Positions 16,789-24,080 of a DNA stretch of 36,589 nt are shown here, piece by piece (the stretch's first letter is position 1; each line of letters opens with the position of its first letter). The position numbers and the translations under genes are program-made. This DNA is from Nitrospinaceae bacterium (lineage in GTDB: Bacteria; Nitrospinota; Nitrospinia; Nitrospinales; VA-1), in assembly GCA_029261515.1 (NCBI GenBank), contig JAJDBE010000286.1, positions 1 through 36,589 on the forward strand, given 5' to 3'. The notes beneath the pieces were generated by a model, which did no database searches, was not told the DNA's origin, and was given only the letters and a program-made list of their open reading frames with translations.

Positions 16789-18036
16789 ATGAGCCCTTTC
16801 GAGATTTTCTACATCCTTTTGATGCTGAGTTTGTTGCTGTTCTGGGTCCCCATCTTCCGATCCTCTGTTCCTTCCAACGGGCTGCTTTTCGTTCCCGCCG
16901 TATTGGGTGTCCTGGCTTGCGGTTACGAAATATACACACGTTTCATCCTGGGGCCGAAGGTGATGGGTCCGATCCGTGTGGATATCCTTTTGATCTCAGT
17001 TCTCCTGATCATCGCCTATGCATTGGGCGCGTCCGGACTCCTCCAATCCCGTCGGCAGGGAGCACCGGTCGGTGCGGTTTTTCTTGTGACCTTGATCATT
17101 CCTCTATTGGCCGTGACGGGACTCAGTGTGCAATGGTGGAAAATCGGCAAGGAGACCGCCGAGCTGACCGCCCTGATCGAGGATCAGAATAAACTCCTCT
17201 TTGAAGCCAAGTTCCGCGACGAAGAAACCATCGGCCGCTATTTTGGCAACCTGGTCTCCGCGGACAAGCCTCTGGTGGGTCATTGGCGCGCGGTTGAGGG
17301 CAGGCATCCCGGCCGCCTGGTGATTAATGATGAGGGAAAGGCCTGGGGTTTTATTCAATGTCAGGACAGCGAATGCCTGCTTGGAACCGGGGAGATGGAA
17401 GGAACGCGCCTGACACTGGCGCATCGAATGCTCCCGTCGTATCATTTTGAAGTGCGCGAGGTTTCGCCGCAAAAATTAACACTGGTGAGAATAGAAGAGA
17501 AACCGCAAACGGCGGCGAGTCCACCAAAAACCTCAACCTTCGTCAAAGAAGCGCCGCCCGTCTTTTCTACAGGAGAGCAGGTAGAAAACCTCAAGTATCT
17601 GGGGAGCTTCAGTCACCTCAAAGACCACAAACAGCATATTACGGTCACGCAACTCTGGCTGTGGCAGGGGCCAGAAGGTCCGTTGGCGGTGATGGTCCAC
17701 GATACCCCGGTAAAAGGACGCAAGGCCGAATTCATCCATGCCTGGAACCTGGGCGAAGGACGGCCAACCGGAAATCCGGGGGAGTATGCGTTCACACCGC
17801 CCGCAAGGTTTCGGCAGGTCCGGGCAGGTCTTCCAGTGAATGGCGCCATCGAACTGACGCTGGAAAAAAAATCAGATGGAACAGAAACTTTGGTTTTAGT
17901 CGAAAAGGAATATTTGTTTGACGACACGATCTTTCTAGCGCCGACGGTTTCGGTGCAGAAGTGGAAGCAATGGTTTCATGCCGTATTGACCGGGCACTTC
18001 TTTACCTGGAACGTGCCGGAAGTTTTACCGGGATAG
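16789..18036 (+). CDS. Membrane protein with large soluble C-terminal region, unknown
   Basis: I do not recognise a family for this 415-residue protein. Residues 1-115 contain four hydrophobic helices (about 3-22, 30-50, 63-84, 91-112). A helical stretch (120-155) rich in Glu/Lys follows, then two beta-rich segments: about 165-235 (LVGHWRAVEGRHPGRLVINDEG, a lipocalin-like or beta-sandwich impression) and about 265-400. The link between them is a Pro/Thr-rich spacer. The soluble part has one CxxxxxC pair (IQCQDSECL). AGGGAGGAAAG at 16773-16783 is a good ribosome site. It is probably in one transcript with the gene at 16405 and converges with the beta-barrel gene. Confidence 0.7.
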   Translation: MSPFEIFYILLMLSLLLFWVPIFRSSVPSNGLLFVPAVLGVLACGYEIYTRFILGPKVMGPIRVDILLISVLLIIAYALGASGLLQSRRQGAPVGAVFLVTLIIPLLAVTGLSVQWWKIGKETAELTALIEDQNKLLFEAKFRDEETIGRYFGNLVSADKPLVGHWRAVEGRHPGRLVINDEGKAWGFIQCQDSECLLGTGEMEGTRLTLAHRMLPSYHFEVREVSPQKLTLVRIEEKPQTAASPPKTSTFVKEAPPVFSTGEQVENLKYLGSFSHLKDHKQHITVTQLWLWQGPEGPLAVMVHDTPVKGRKAEFIHAWNLGEGRPTGNPGEYAFTPPARFRQVRAGLPVNGAIELTLEKKSDGTETLVLVEKEYLFDDTIFLAPTVSVQKWKQWFHAVLTGHFFTWNVPEVLPG

Positions 18037-18070
18037 GGTTGTGTTTCCGATAAGAGGATGAAAACGCAAT

Positions 18071-18730
18071 CTAAAAACTATAACGCAGTCCGACCGAGAC
18101 TGCGAAACTGTCATACTCAGAATCGAGATCAACAAAGGCCGCAGGCGCCGGGCCGCCAAAGCGCGTCAGTTCCGGGTCCGCCAGGGCAAAATAGCGGGCA
18201 TCGCCGATCAGAGAGATTTCTTTGGTCAGCCGGTATTCCGCGCCGATGATCGTTTGATAAGCAAACGTCGTGTCGTCATCGTCAATGAAAGCCGCGGCGT
18301 AACTGACGTCGGCATCGATATTTGCAAACCCCAGTCCCGCGCCCACAAAGGGTTTGAATCTTTTCGATAGGTTAAAGTCATAAAATAAATTCATCAAGCC
18401 CGCCAGCACCCCTTCCTCACCGCTGCCAACTCGAGGGACGCCATTGAACACGATTTCATCCACATCGTTTTCCCGGTAAGACAATTCCGCCTCGATGCGG
18501 AACCGGCCCGTACGGTCGCCGCGGAATTTATAGCCCACCTGTCCGGCAAGCAAACTGCCCGTATCGAAATCGAGTTCCACCAGGCGGTTGGGGCCCGTGC
18601 TTTCCTGATCGAACTGGAAGTTCAGCCCGGCGTTGAGTCCCGCATACCAGCCGCTGTCGGCCCTTGCCGATGCGGCCATAAAGAACATCGCCGTCACTAC
18701 AGAGAGAATGAAATACTTTTTAGTAGGCAT
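18071..18730 (-). CDS. Outer-membrane beta-barrel protein
   Basis: This 219-residue protein has a signal peptide (FILSVVTAMFFMAASARA, cleavage before DSGWYAGL) followed by alternating amphipathic strands, beginning SGWYAGLNAGLNFQF and ending SVGLRYSF. A terminal Phe is the classical BAM recognition signal. Length and pattern match the eight-stranded OMP beta-barrel family (Opa/OmpW/OmpA-barrel-like). Its ligand is unknown. The ribosome site AAGGA precedes the ATG by nine bases. It is transcribed alone, away from the AT-rich island to its right. Confidence 0.87.
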   Translation of the reverse strand: MPTKKYFILSVVTAMFFMAASARADSGWYAGLNAGLNFQFDQESTGPNRLVELDFDTGSLLAGQVGYKFRGDRTGRFRIEAELSYRENDVDEIVFNGVPRVGSGEEGVLAGLMNLFYDFNLSKRFKPFVGAGLGFANIDADVSYAAAFIDDDDTTFAYQTIIGAEYRLTKEISLIGDARYFALADPELTRFGGPAPAAFVDLDSEYDSFAVSVGLRYSF

Positions 18731-18898
18731 AGCCAGATTTCCTTATTCAGTAGTAACTTCCGTTTTTAAAAAAATCTAAGGGCTTAATTTAGAATAGTTT
18801 AAATCCGAAACAGGAAAAGGAAGAGGGCGCATGTCACACTCTACTGTGATATGGGTAACACTCAATACTCAACTTTGGTAGGTGAAGTTAAGTATAAA

Positions 18899-19045
18899 GG
18901 CGGGTTTGTCAGCTGGCTGAGGGATGGGAGATTTGTTGATTATTTGCTTCAGTGTTCTGTTGGGGGTGTATCACGGTTATCTGTCCGGCGGCCTATCGCC
19001 GGCTTCCTCGGCAACCAGATCGAGTTATTTATGAGTAAAAGATGA
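18899..19045 (+). pseudogene. Decayed partial copy of the small membrane gene at 16405
   Basis: The DNA matches the 3' half of the gene at 16405-16722 in order. GGCGGGTTTGTCAGCTGGCTG corresponds to GGCGGCTTTATCGGCTGGCTG, TTGATTATTTGCTTCAGTG to TTGATTATCTGTTTCGGCG, CACGGTTATCTGTCCGGCG to CTCGGCTACCTGTCCGGCG, and GCCGGCTTCCTCGGCAACCAGAT to GCAGGCTTCCTCGGCAATCAGAT, ending in ATGAGTAAAAGATGA. About 39 nt around the penultimate helix are missing, and a small indel shifts the frame in the middle. The later deletion restores it, so the last 14 residues (AGFLGNQIELFMSKR) are still readable. The 5' half is absent. It marks the left edge of the AT-rich island. Confidence 0.75.
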
Positions 19046-19089
19046 AGCTTTTTTGTTCCTACTTTTCTCTAAAAATAGACATATGAAAT

Positions 19090-19125
19090 AATTTCATTGA
19101 ATGAAATTTGGTAATAATCTAATAT
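19090..19125 (+). promoter_or_regulatory. Promoter with overlapping 19-bp palindromic operator
   Basis: A perfect 9-1-9 palindrome AATTTCATTGAATGAAATT (19090-19108) overlaps the -35 TTGAAT (19097-19102). A 17-bp spacer leads to the -10 TAATAT (19120-19125). This fits a repressor-controlled promoter for the two-gene cassette downstream. No HTH regulator is encoded in the cassette, so the binding protein must be elsewhere. Confidence 0.5.
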
Positions 19126-19133
19126 CCCTTAAA

Positions 19134-19162
19134 GACTCTTAATTAAATAAGAGGTCCTTTTT
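19134..19162 (+). terminator. Leader hairpin with T-tract (possible attenuator)
   Basis: GACTCTTA (19134-19141) pairs with TAAGAG-TC (19148-19156, one bulged G) around ATTAAA, and CCTTTTT follows. It starts only a few bases past the expected transcription start, so it may end read-through from the left, protect the 5' end, or act as an attenuator. Confidence 0.35.
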
Positions 19163-19197
19163 GGCTTTGTTTATTTTGGAAAACCAAATTCCCTCTT

Positions 19198-19743
19198 TTG
19201 AGAACCAAAAAATTGAGTTATGCCAGGGCACAAATTGAGAAAAAAATAGATTTAATTTGTAAACGTTTAATTAAGGGAAAGAAATCAAAAGATCAAAAAT
19301 CTGTTAAATGGTTTTATGCTCATAAATTTTTATCTATTATTTTTGTGGGAGGAGCAGGAGCACCGGCATTTTTCCCTATAGAACAAATGACCAAAGGAAT
19401 CTGGGTTGGTCTTGCTTTCTTACTTGCGTTGATTTTTGAAGTTTATAAAACATTTCAAGTCGAAAAAACTGCGATTCAAGCTTTAGCTGCGCATGAAGCT
19501 TTTTCTGCCATAGAGGTGGAATTGGAAAATGCTTTGGAGGAAGAAGATCCAATGAATTCTCTTATAAAAATTCAGGAGAAAGTTCAAGTCTTGAATCTTA
19601 ATTTTCATATGTCCCTGCCAGAGTGGAATGCTATAATGGATACTGAGTTGGGATTATTGGTAACAAGGTTAATCGACCATGGGCAAGGAAATTGGAGTCT
19701 TTCCGAAAGTATAAGTGAAGATAGGATTGAAGATGACGAATAA
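19198..19743 (+). CDS. Two-TM SLATT-like membrane protein (predicted conflict-system effector)
   Basis: This 181-residue protein has a basic helical N-terminus (residues 1-38), two adjacent TM helices (about 43-60 and 66-83, separated by PIEQMTK) and a long helical C-terminus with an acidic tail ending SISEDRIEDDE. The two-TM-plus-helical-bundle plan resembles SLATT domains, predicted pore-forming effectors in nucleotide-dependent and related bacterial conflict systems. I base this on topology and partner, not on a diagnostic motif. It uses TTG at 19198; the frame upstream is open to 19147 but has no better start, and no ribosome site is evident. Its 3' end overlaps the YEATS-like gene by 11 nt. 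Base and codon use (AAA, TTA, ATT) are much more AT-rich than flanking genes, suggesting horizontal acquisition. Confidence 0.7.
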   Translation: MRTKKLSYARAQIEKKIDLICKRLIKGKKSKDQKSVKWFYAHKFLSIIFVGGAGAPAFFPIEQMTKGIWVGLAFLLALIFEVYKTFQVEKTAIQALAAHEAFSAIEVELENALEEEDPMNSLIKIQEKVQVLNLNFHMSLPEWNAIMDTELGLLVTRLIDHGQGNWSLSESISEDRIEDDE

Positions 19744-20128
19744 AAACGATTTAAAGTTTTTTTTAGATCATGTGACGGCTCGTTTCCAGATTGGACCACA
19801 ACAGGGCCCAATTTATAAGGCTGGGAAAAAGCATAAACACTTTAAGATCTCTTTAGGTTTAGATCATCCCAACCCGGAAGTTAGTTCTGTGATCTATGAG
19901 TTGGACCCAACTTATTATGATCCGATTCGAGAAACAGATGATAGTCAATCCGGTTTTAAAACGGATATCACCAGTTATGGAGATTATACTGTAAAGGTAA
20001 AAGCCTTAAAGGGAAAAGATGTTATTGCCCACAATTTTAAGCTTTCAGATTTGCTAAAAAAAGGCCATAAAGATTCTTTGGATGATCCCACGATTAAAGA
20101 GGCTTTAGACTATATTAAGCAACATTAG
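19733..20128 (+). CDS. Prokaryotic YEATS-like domain protein
   Basis: This 131-residue protein reads as a single immunoglobulin-like beta-sandwich. Residues 36-92 fit the YEATS pattern: FKISLGLDHPNPEVSSVIYEL, then DPTYYDPIRE (compare the LHPTF..P of eukaryotic YEATS), then GFKTDITSYGDYTVKVKA (compare the GWGEF.I strand), and a C-terminal helix ALDYIKQ. Eukaryotic YEATS domains read acylated histone lysines. Prokaryotic YEATS-like domains have been described as components of predicted immune systems, probably as sensors; that role is inferred. The start is ATG at 19733, supported by AGG seven bases upstream, and lies within the end of the two-TM gene (ATGACGAATAA), so the pair is translationally coupled. 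Upstream GTG 19715 is less likely. It shares the island's AT-rich composition. Confidence 0.72.
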   Translation: MTNKNDLKFFLDHVTARFQIGPQQGPIYKAGKKHKHFKISLGLDHPNPEVSSVIYELDPTYYDPIRETDDSQSGFKTDITSYGDYTVKVKALKGKDVIAHNFKLSDLLKKGHKDSLDDPTIKEALDYIKQH

Positions 20129-20163
20129 GTTCCCACCCTCTAAACATTGAGCTGGAACTTTTT
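20127..20163 (+). terminator. Terminator hairpin at the end of the cassette
   Basis: AGGTTCC (20127-20133) pairs with GGAACTT (20154-20160), with a small inner CTC/GAG stem, followed by a T-tract (20159-20163). It begins at the YEATS-like stop codon and ends at the stop of the convergent GIY-YIG gene. Confidence 0.5.
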
Positions 20164-20446
20164 AGTCCAATTTAATTTGATATCTTGGATCTTCTAACTC
20201 TGCAATGATCCCTTCCTTCTCCGCTTTTTTCATCTTCTTAACCCCGGCTTCGGCTTTCAGCGCATCGGAGCGGGTGCCGATTTTCTGGCTGAACACCAGC
20301 TTGAGCGGGCCGCGGCCCCGCAGAAACTTCGCGCCTTTCTTGCCGCCTGCAACGTGCTCGGCGAAGCGCCGCTCCACATCCTGTGTGATGCCGGTGTAAA
20401 GATGACCTCGTTTGTCGCGGATCATGTAGAGGTGCCAGTCGGGCAT
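20162..20446 (-). CDS. GIY-YIG domain protein (UPF0213/YhbQ type)
   Basis: This 94-residue protein starts DWHLYMIRDKRGHLYTGITQDVERRFAEH, the GIY-YIG nuclease core with the two tyrosine-bearing strands (HLYMI and LYTGIT) and the following Arg-x-x-x-H helix. KLVFSQKIGTRSDALKAEAGVKKMKKAEKE completes the small stand-alone UPF0213/YhbQ-type fold with the catalytic-type Glu in the KAE segment. Such proteins are single-domain predicted endonucleases. Some act on damaged or single-stranded DNA, but most are uncharacterised. Codon use is like the chromosome, not like the AT-rich island beside it, so I treat it as a core gene bordering the island rather than part of the cassette. Confidence 0.92.
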   Translation of the reverse strand: MPDWHLYMIRDKRGHLYTGITQDVERRFAEHVAGGKKGAKFLRGRGPLKLVFSQKIGTRSDALKAEAGVKKMKKAEKEGIIAELEDPRYQIKLD

Positions 20447-20594
20447 GTCAGCGTCTTTGATTAAAGCGGGCTTGGGTGAGGGGGGTAAGTTTTTCTTCTT
20501 GATGTGGCACAGGCAGAAAAGCTAGTGCGACTACCGATTTACTTTCTCCCATCTGTGTTCATCGGTGTTTATCTGTGGTTCCAATCAATACTTA

Positions 20595-21260
20595 TTAAAA
20601 AGGCCGTTCGGACATGAGCGAGCCGTATTCCCACATGCCGCCGTGCACCTGGCCGTCGGCGATGAGGACGCCTTCGCCGTGAAACTGATCCTTGGCGAAA
20701 TGGCCCATGTAGCGGTCGCCGTTGGCAAAGTCGAATTTGCCGCGCCCGGAAAACTGGTTCTCGCGGAAGCCGCCGGTGTAGCAATCGCCGTTGGCGAACT
20801 GGAATTTCCCCTGTCCTTCCATCAGGCCGAAACGGAACTGACCCTGATAGATGTTGCCGTTGGCGAAGGTGAACAGCCCCTGACCGTGCATCTGCTGGTT
20901 GATGCCCATGCCCTCATACTTGTCGCCATTCTTCCAGGTGCGGGTGATGAACTGCGGCACCTCCTCTGAGGTCCGGTCCGCCCAGCCGCCGCCGGATGGG
21001 CCACGGTCGCCGTAATAACGCGAATAATCCGGCTGCTCTTCAGCGTAGCGCCCCTCAGACTGATTGTTGTGCCAGATTTCCAGACGCTGGAACGCCTCGG
21101 TGACTTGATGAAACATGCGCGTGGCTTTTTTCTGCAGTTTTTCATCGTCGCCGGGGAAGCGGTCCGGGTGCCACTCCATCGCCTGCTTCTTGTAGGCCTT
21201 CTTGACTTCCTGAAAGGTGGCGCCCGGTTTCAGCTTGAGAGTTTCGTAGTCGCGTTGCAT
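20595..21260 (-). CDS. DnaJ-domain/MORN-repeat fusion protein
   Basis: This 221-residue protein has an N-terminal J domain (residues 1-65: YETLKLKPGATFQEVKKAYKKQAMEWHPDRFPGD, with the essential HPD at 31-33) that would stimulate an Hsp70 ATPase. A linker (66-110) leads to four MORN repeats (about 113-210), seen as YEGMGINQQMHGQG, YQGQFRFGLMEGQG, YTGGFRENQFSGRG and YMGHFAKDQFHGEG. MORN repeats bind lipids or proteins in eukaryotes and are structurally open in bacteria. The G/F and zinc-finger regions of DnaJ are absent. It starts 5 nt after the msrA stop on the same strand, so the two form a probable operon; a link between oxidised-protein repair and chaperone targeting is inferred. It could recruit DnaK to a membrane or specific client. 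Confidence 0.88.
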   Translation of the reverse strand: MQRDYETLKLKPGATFQEVKKAYKKQAMEWHPDRFPGDDEKLQKKATRMFHQVTEAFQRLEIWHNNQSEGRYAEEQPDYSRYYGDRGPSGGGWADRTSEEVPQFITRTWKNGDKYEGMGINQQMHGQGLFTFANGNIYQGQFRFGLMEGQGKFQFANGDCYTGGFRENQFSGRGKFDFANGDRYMGHFAKDQFHGEGVLIADGQVHGGMWEYGSLMSERPF

Positions 21261-21265
21261 GCAGT

Positions 21266-21754
21266 TCAGCCGTCGTAGTTGGGAATGTGACAGCTGGCCA
21301 TGCCGCGCTTCTCAAGATACTTCTGGTGATATTCCTCCGCCCGGTAAAACGCACCGGCAGGCGCGATCTCCGTCACGATGCCGGCTTTGAATCTGCCGGA
21401 TTTTTCCTGCTGTTCTTTTGAGGTTTTGGCCGCGGTTTCCTGTTCCGTATCGTGAAAGTAGATGCCGGAGCGGTACTGCGTGCCGATGTCCGGCCCCTGC
21501 CGGTTGAGCGTTGTCGGGTCGTGAATGGCCCAGAACAATTCCAGCAGCGTGTTGTAAGAGATCTGTTCAGGATCGTATTCCACTTCCACAACTTCCGCAT
21601 GGCCTGTTTGCCCGGTGCAGACCATTTCATAGGTCGGGTTGGGCGCCGTGCCGTTGGAGTAGCCCACCGCTGTCGAAACAACACCGCTCTGCTGACTGAA
21701 AGCTAGTTCCACTCCCCAGAAACAACCTGCGCCAAAGGTGGCCTTTTTTGTCAT
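21266..21754 (-). CDS. msrA: Peptide-methionine (S)-S-oxide reductase MsrA
   Basis: This enzyme reduces the S-epimer of methionine sulfoxide in proteins, using thioredoxin. The catalytic GAGCFWGVE (Cys near residue 10), [47 protein letters not shown] and AEEYHQKYL are all present. I start it at ATG 21754 (162 residues, [11 protein letters not shown]), where GGAGT lies about six bases upstream. The longer frame from TTG 21832 would add 26 residues unlike any MsrA. No MsrB domain is attached. It lies directly upstream of the DnaJ-MORN gene and in the same window as periplasmic msrP. Confidence 0.95.
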   Translation of the reverse strand: MTKKATFGAGCFWGVELAFSQQSGVVSTAVGYSNGTAPNPTYEMVCTGQTGHAEVVEVEYDPEQISYNTLLELFWAIHDPTTLNRQGPDIGTQYRSGIYFHDTEQETAAKTSKEQQEKSGRFKAGIVTEIAPAGAFYRAEEYHQKYLEKRGMASCHIPNYDG

Positions 21755-22057
21755 TGCATCACTCCATAATAGAAGAAGAAATTTTCTTAATTTATGAAAC
21801 GTCATGGTATTCGAGTCAACCGGGAAATGCAAAATTTAGTGGCCGGAAGAAGAGTTCGGTTGCCCGCAAAGTCCCTGAAAGGATATTTGGGATGATTTTT
21901 CCAGCTCCACCTCCTTGTCTGCTTTTTGAAAACCACTGCAAAATCGTGAGATATTGACGACCGTATAACCTATTGTTTTTAATGGATTTATTTTTTTCTA
22001 TCCGGCTGATTTCTGTTTTATAATAATCTGACAACCCGAAAAAACGGAAACCTTGCT

Positions 22058-22969
22058 ATGATTTTCAAGAAGTCACAGACCAATATTGAAAAACTAAAAC
22101 AGCATATTGCCGAACTGTCCGAGAAATCCGATGCGGTGTGGCAGGAGGTGGAAGAAGCACAGAAAAAAGAAGGACAGGCGTTACAGCAGGTGGAGGAATA
22201 TAAAGCCAAGCTGACGGAGTCGCAAAGCGAAGTTCAGAAATACCAGAAAACTTATCAGGAATTGCAGAAACAGCAGGATCAGGCCTGGAATCAGGTAGAA
22301 GAATTTAAGGCCAAATTAGGCGAATCTGAAAACGAGATCGCCGGATACCGAAAAGAGATTCAGGATCTGCACAAGTCCCGCGAACAGGCCTGGCAGGAAG
22401 CCGAAGAATCTAAAAAGGAACTGGAGAAAGCTCAGGCTGGAGACCAGGAGGTTCAAGGCGTCAAAGCCGAACTGGAACAGGCGCAAAAAGAAATTTCGCA
22501 ATTAAAGCAGTATGAGACGGAATTGAATCAGACTAAAGAGGAAATCGAGAAACTCGAGGAATACAAATCCAAGGTCGGCCAGGTTCAAAGCGAGATCCAG
22601 AAGTATAAAGAATATAAAACCGAACTCGAGCAAGCCAAAAAAGACATTCAGAAGTATCAGGAGTTAGAAACCGAATTTGAACTGGCCAAGAGCAAGATCG
22701 AGGACGGCAAGGAATACAGATCCAAATGGGAACAAGCTGAAAAAGAAGCCGAGAGCGCCAAAAGCGAAATCGAGACGCTAAAGTCGCAGTTGTTAAAGAC
22801 GCAGTCCAGGATCAAGAATTTGGAAGAAAGCGGGAGCAAGGAAAGGCCGAGCCGCCCGGCTAACGTTTCCAAAGAATCAGATTATCCTTCCGTAATTGAT
22901 CTGGAGCAGATGACCAGCGAAGTCGATGAAAAAATGAAACAAGAGGAAGATAAAAAAAGTTTTCTTTGA
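22058..22969 (+). CDS. Long coiled-coil protein
   Basis: This 303-residue protein is almost entirely heptad-repeat coiled coil (about residues 5-265), rich in Glu, Lys and Gln. Internal repeats such as QEVEEAQKKEGQALQQVEEYKAK and QVEEFKAKLGESENEI suggest expansion by duplication. There are no cysteines, signal peptide or membrane helix, and a short non-coil tail ends in an acidic/basic cluster. SMC- or tropomyosin-like matches are expected but would not show function. It may be a cytoskeletal scaffold or spacer. It is a single gene with about 300 nt of sparse sequence upstream, converging with msrP. Confidence 0.75.
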   Translation: MIFKKSQTNIEKLKQHIAELSEKSDAVWQEVEEAQKKEGQALQQVEEYKAKLTESQSEVQKYQKTYQELQKQQDQAWNQVEEFKAKLGESENEIAGYRKEIQDLHKSREQAWQEAEESKKELEKAQAGDQEVQGVKAELEQAQKEISQLKQYETELNQTKEEIEKLEEYKSKVGQVQSEIQKYKEYKTELEQAKKDIQKYQELETEFELAKSKIEDGKEYRSKWEQAEKEAESAKSEIETLKSQLLKTQSRIKNLEESGSKERPSRPANVSKESDYPSVIDLEQMTSEVDEKMKQEEDKKSFL

Positions 22970-23033
22970 GTTCTTCACCCCAGAATCGCTGCCGCAGTAA
23001 AACCCACCTGTCCGTACCCAACCCATTTTTAGA

Positions 23034-23999
23034 CTAAGTATACAATTGCGCGACATATTCGCCGTAACCGTTGTAAGGCAGTGTGGGGCGGATTTCTTCG
23101 GTGCCGATCATTTTTTCCTTGGCCTGTGACCAGCGGGGATGCGGCACCTTGGGATCGACGTTGGCGGTGAACTGGTATTCCAGTCCCTGCAACGTGTTCC
23201 AGAACGTCGGCGGACGGGAATCGATCAGTTCGATTTTGACGACAGACTTGATACTTTTAAATCCGTATTTCCAGGGCACCACCAGACGGATCGGCGCGCC
23301 GTGTTGTTTCGGCAATGGGTGCCCGTAAATGCCGACCGCCATAAACGTCAATTCGTTCATGGCTTCGGCAAGAGTCAACCCTTCCGTGTAAGGCCAGGGT
23401 TGCCAGAAGGCCAGTTGCCCTTGAGCGGTGAACGGCATGTAAAAGGTGGTCATGCGCACATGCGTGGCTTTGGATATGGGTTCCACCGCATCCAGCAAGG
23501 ATTTTAGCGGAAACCCCGTCCACGGCACCGCCATCGCCCAGGCCTCGACGCAACGCAGGCGGTAGAGCCGCTCCTCAATGGGCATGGTTTTTAACAGATC
23601 GTCGATATCGAAAACTTTGGGTTTGCGCACTAGCCCTGCGACTTCCACCGTCCAGGGCCGGGTGGGCAGAGCCTGCGCGTGCACGCGGACGTCTTCTTTC
23701 ACCTCGGTGAATTCGTAAAAATTGTTGTAGCCTGCGGCGATCCGTTCCGATGTCAGTGGGCGGTCGAGTTGAAACTGTTCGTTACGATTGGCGGGATAGA
23801 GTTTTTTTTCAATTTCACTGAGCGGAGTTTCAGCGTCCGGGTCCGGCAATTTGGAAGTGCATCCCATGAGGAGGGCGGAGGTGGCCAGAGTGGTCAGCGC
23901 CGTGCCCTTTAAAAATTCGCGGCGGCGCATGTAGACCGATTCCGGCGTCGCCAGGTTTCCCGATATTTCCCATCCCTTGCTGATTTTGATTTGGCTCAT
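23034..23999 (-). CDS. msrP: Protein-methionine-sulfoxide reductase catalytic subunit MsrP (YedY)
   Basis: This 321-residue molybdopterin enzyme of the sulfite-oxidase fold repairs oxidised methionine in periplasmic proteins. A Tat motif (MRRREFLKG, residues 24-32) precedes a hydrophobic segment. The molybdenum ligand is Cys150 in YRLRCVEAWAM, and FWQPWPYTEGLTLAEAMNEL, GHPLPKQHGAPIRLVVPWKYGFKSIK and TFWNTLQGLEYQFTANVDP are family blocks. Unlike E. coli MsrP, the hydrophobic segment ends in a lipobox (LLMGC, Cys47), so the mature enzyme may be membrane-anchored. No heme partner msrQ is seen nearby. It lies 81 nt downstream of cutA on the same strand. Confidence 0.93.
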   Translation of the reverse strand: MSQIKISKGWEISGNLATPESVYMRRREFLKGTALTTLATSALLMGCTSKLPDPDAETPLSEIEKKLYPANRNEQFQLDRPLTSERIAAGYNNFYEFTEVKEDVRVHAQALPTRPWTVEVAGLVRKPKVFDIDDLLKTMPIEERLYRLRCVEAWAMAVPWTGFPLKSLLDAVEPISKATHVRMTTFYMPFTAQGQLAFWQPWPYTEGLTLAEAMNELTFMAVGIYGHPLPKQHGAPIRLVVPWKYGFKSIKSVVKIELIDSRPPTFWNTLQGLEYQFTANVDPKVPHPRWSQAKEKMIGTEEIRPTLPYNGYGEYVAQLYT

Positions 24000-24080
24000 G
24001 ACGATGGCTTTGTCCCGAAAAAAAACATCTCCCGTATATAGAGGATAATTTGTTGCGGGAAAGGGCGCAACAGAAACCGG

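Noticed and set aside
18851-19045. A 64-codon open frame read as a small intact gene
   Set aside because: Its DNA is a frame-shifted, deleted copy of the gene at 16405; only the last residues match in frame, so I call it a pseudogene.
20162-20446. GIY-YIG nuclease as part of the YEATS/two-TM cassette
   Set aside because: It is on the opposite strand, converges across a terminator and has core-genome composition.
21755-21832. N-terminal extension of msrA from a TTG codon
   Set aside because: The extra residues do not resemble MsrA, and a good ribosome site precedes the ATG at 21754.
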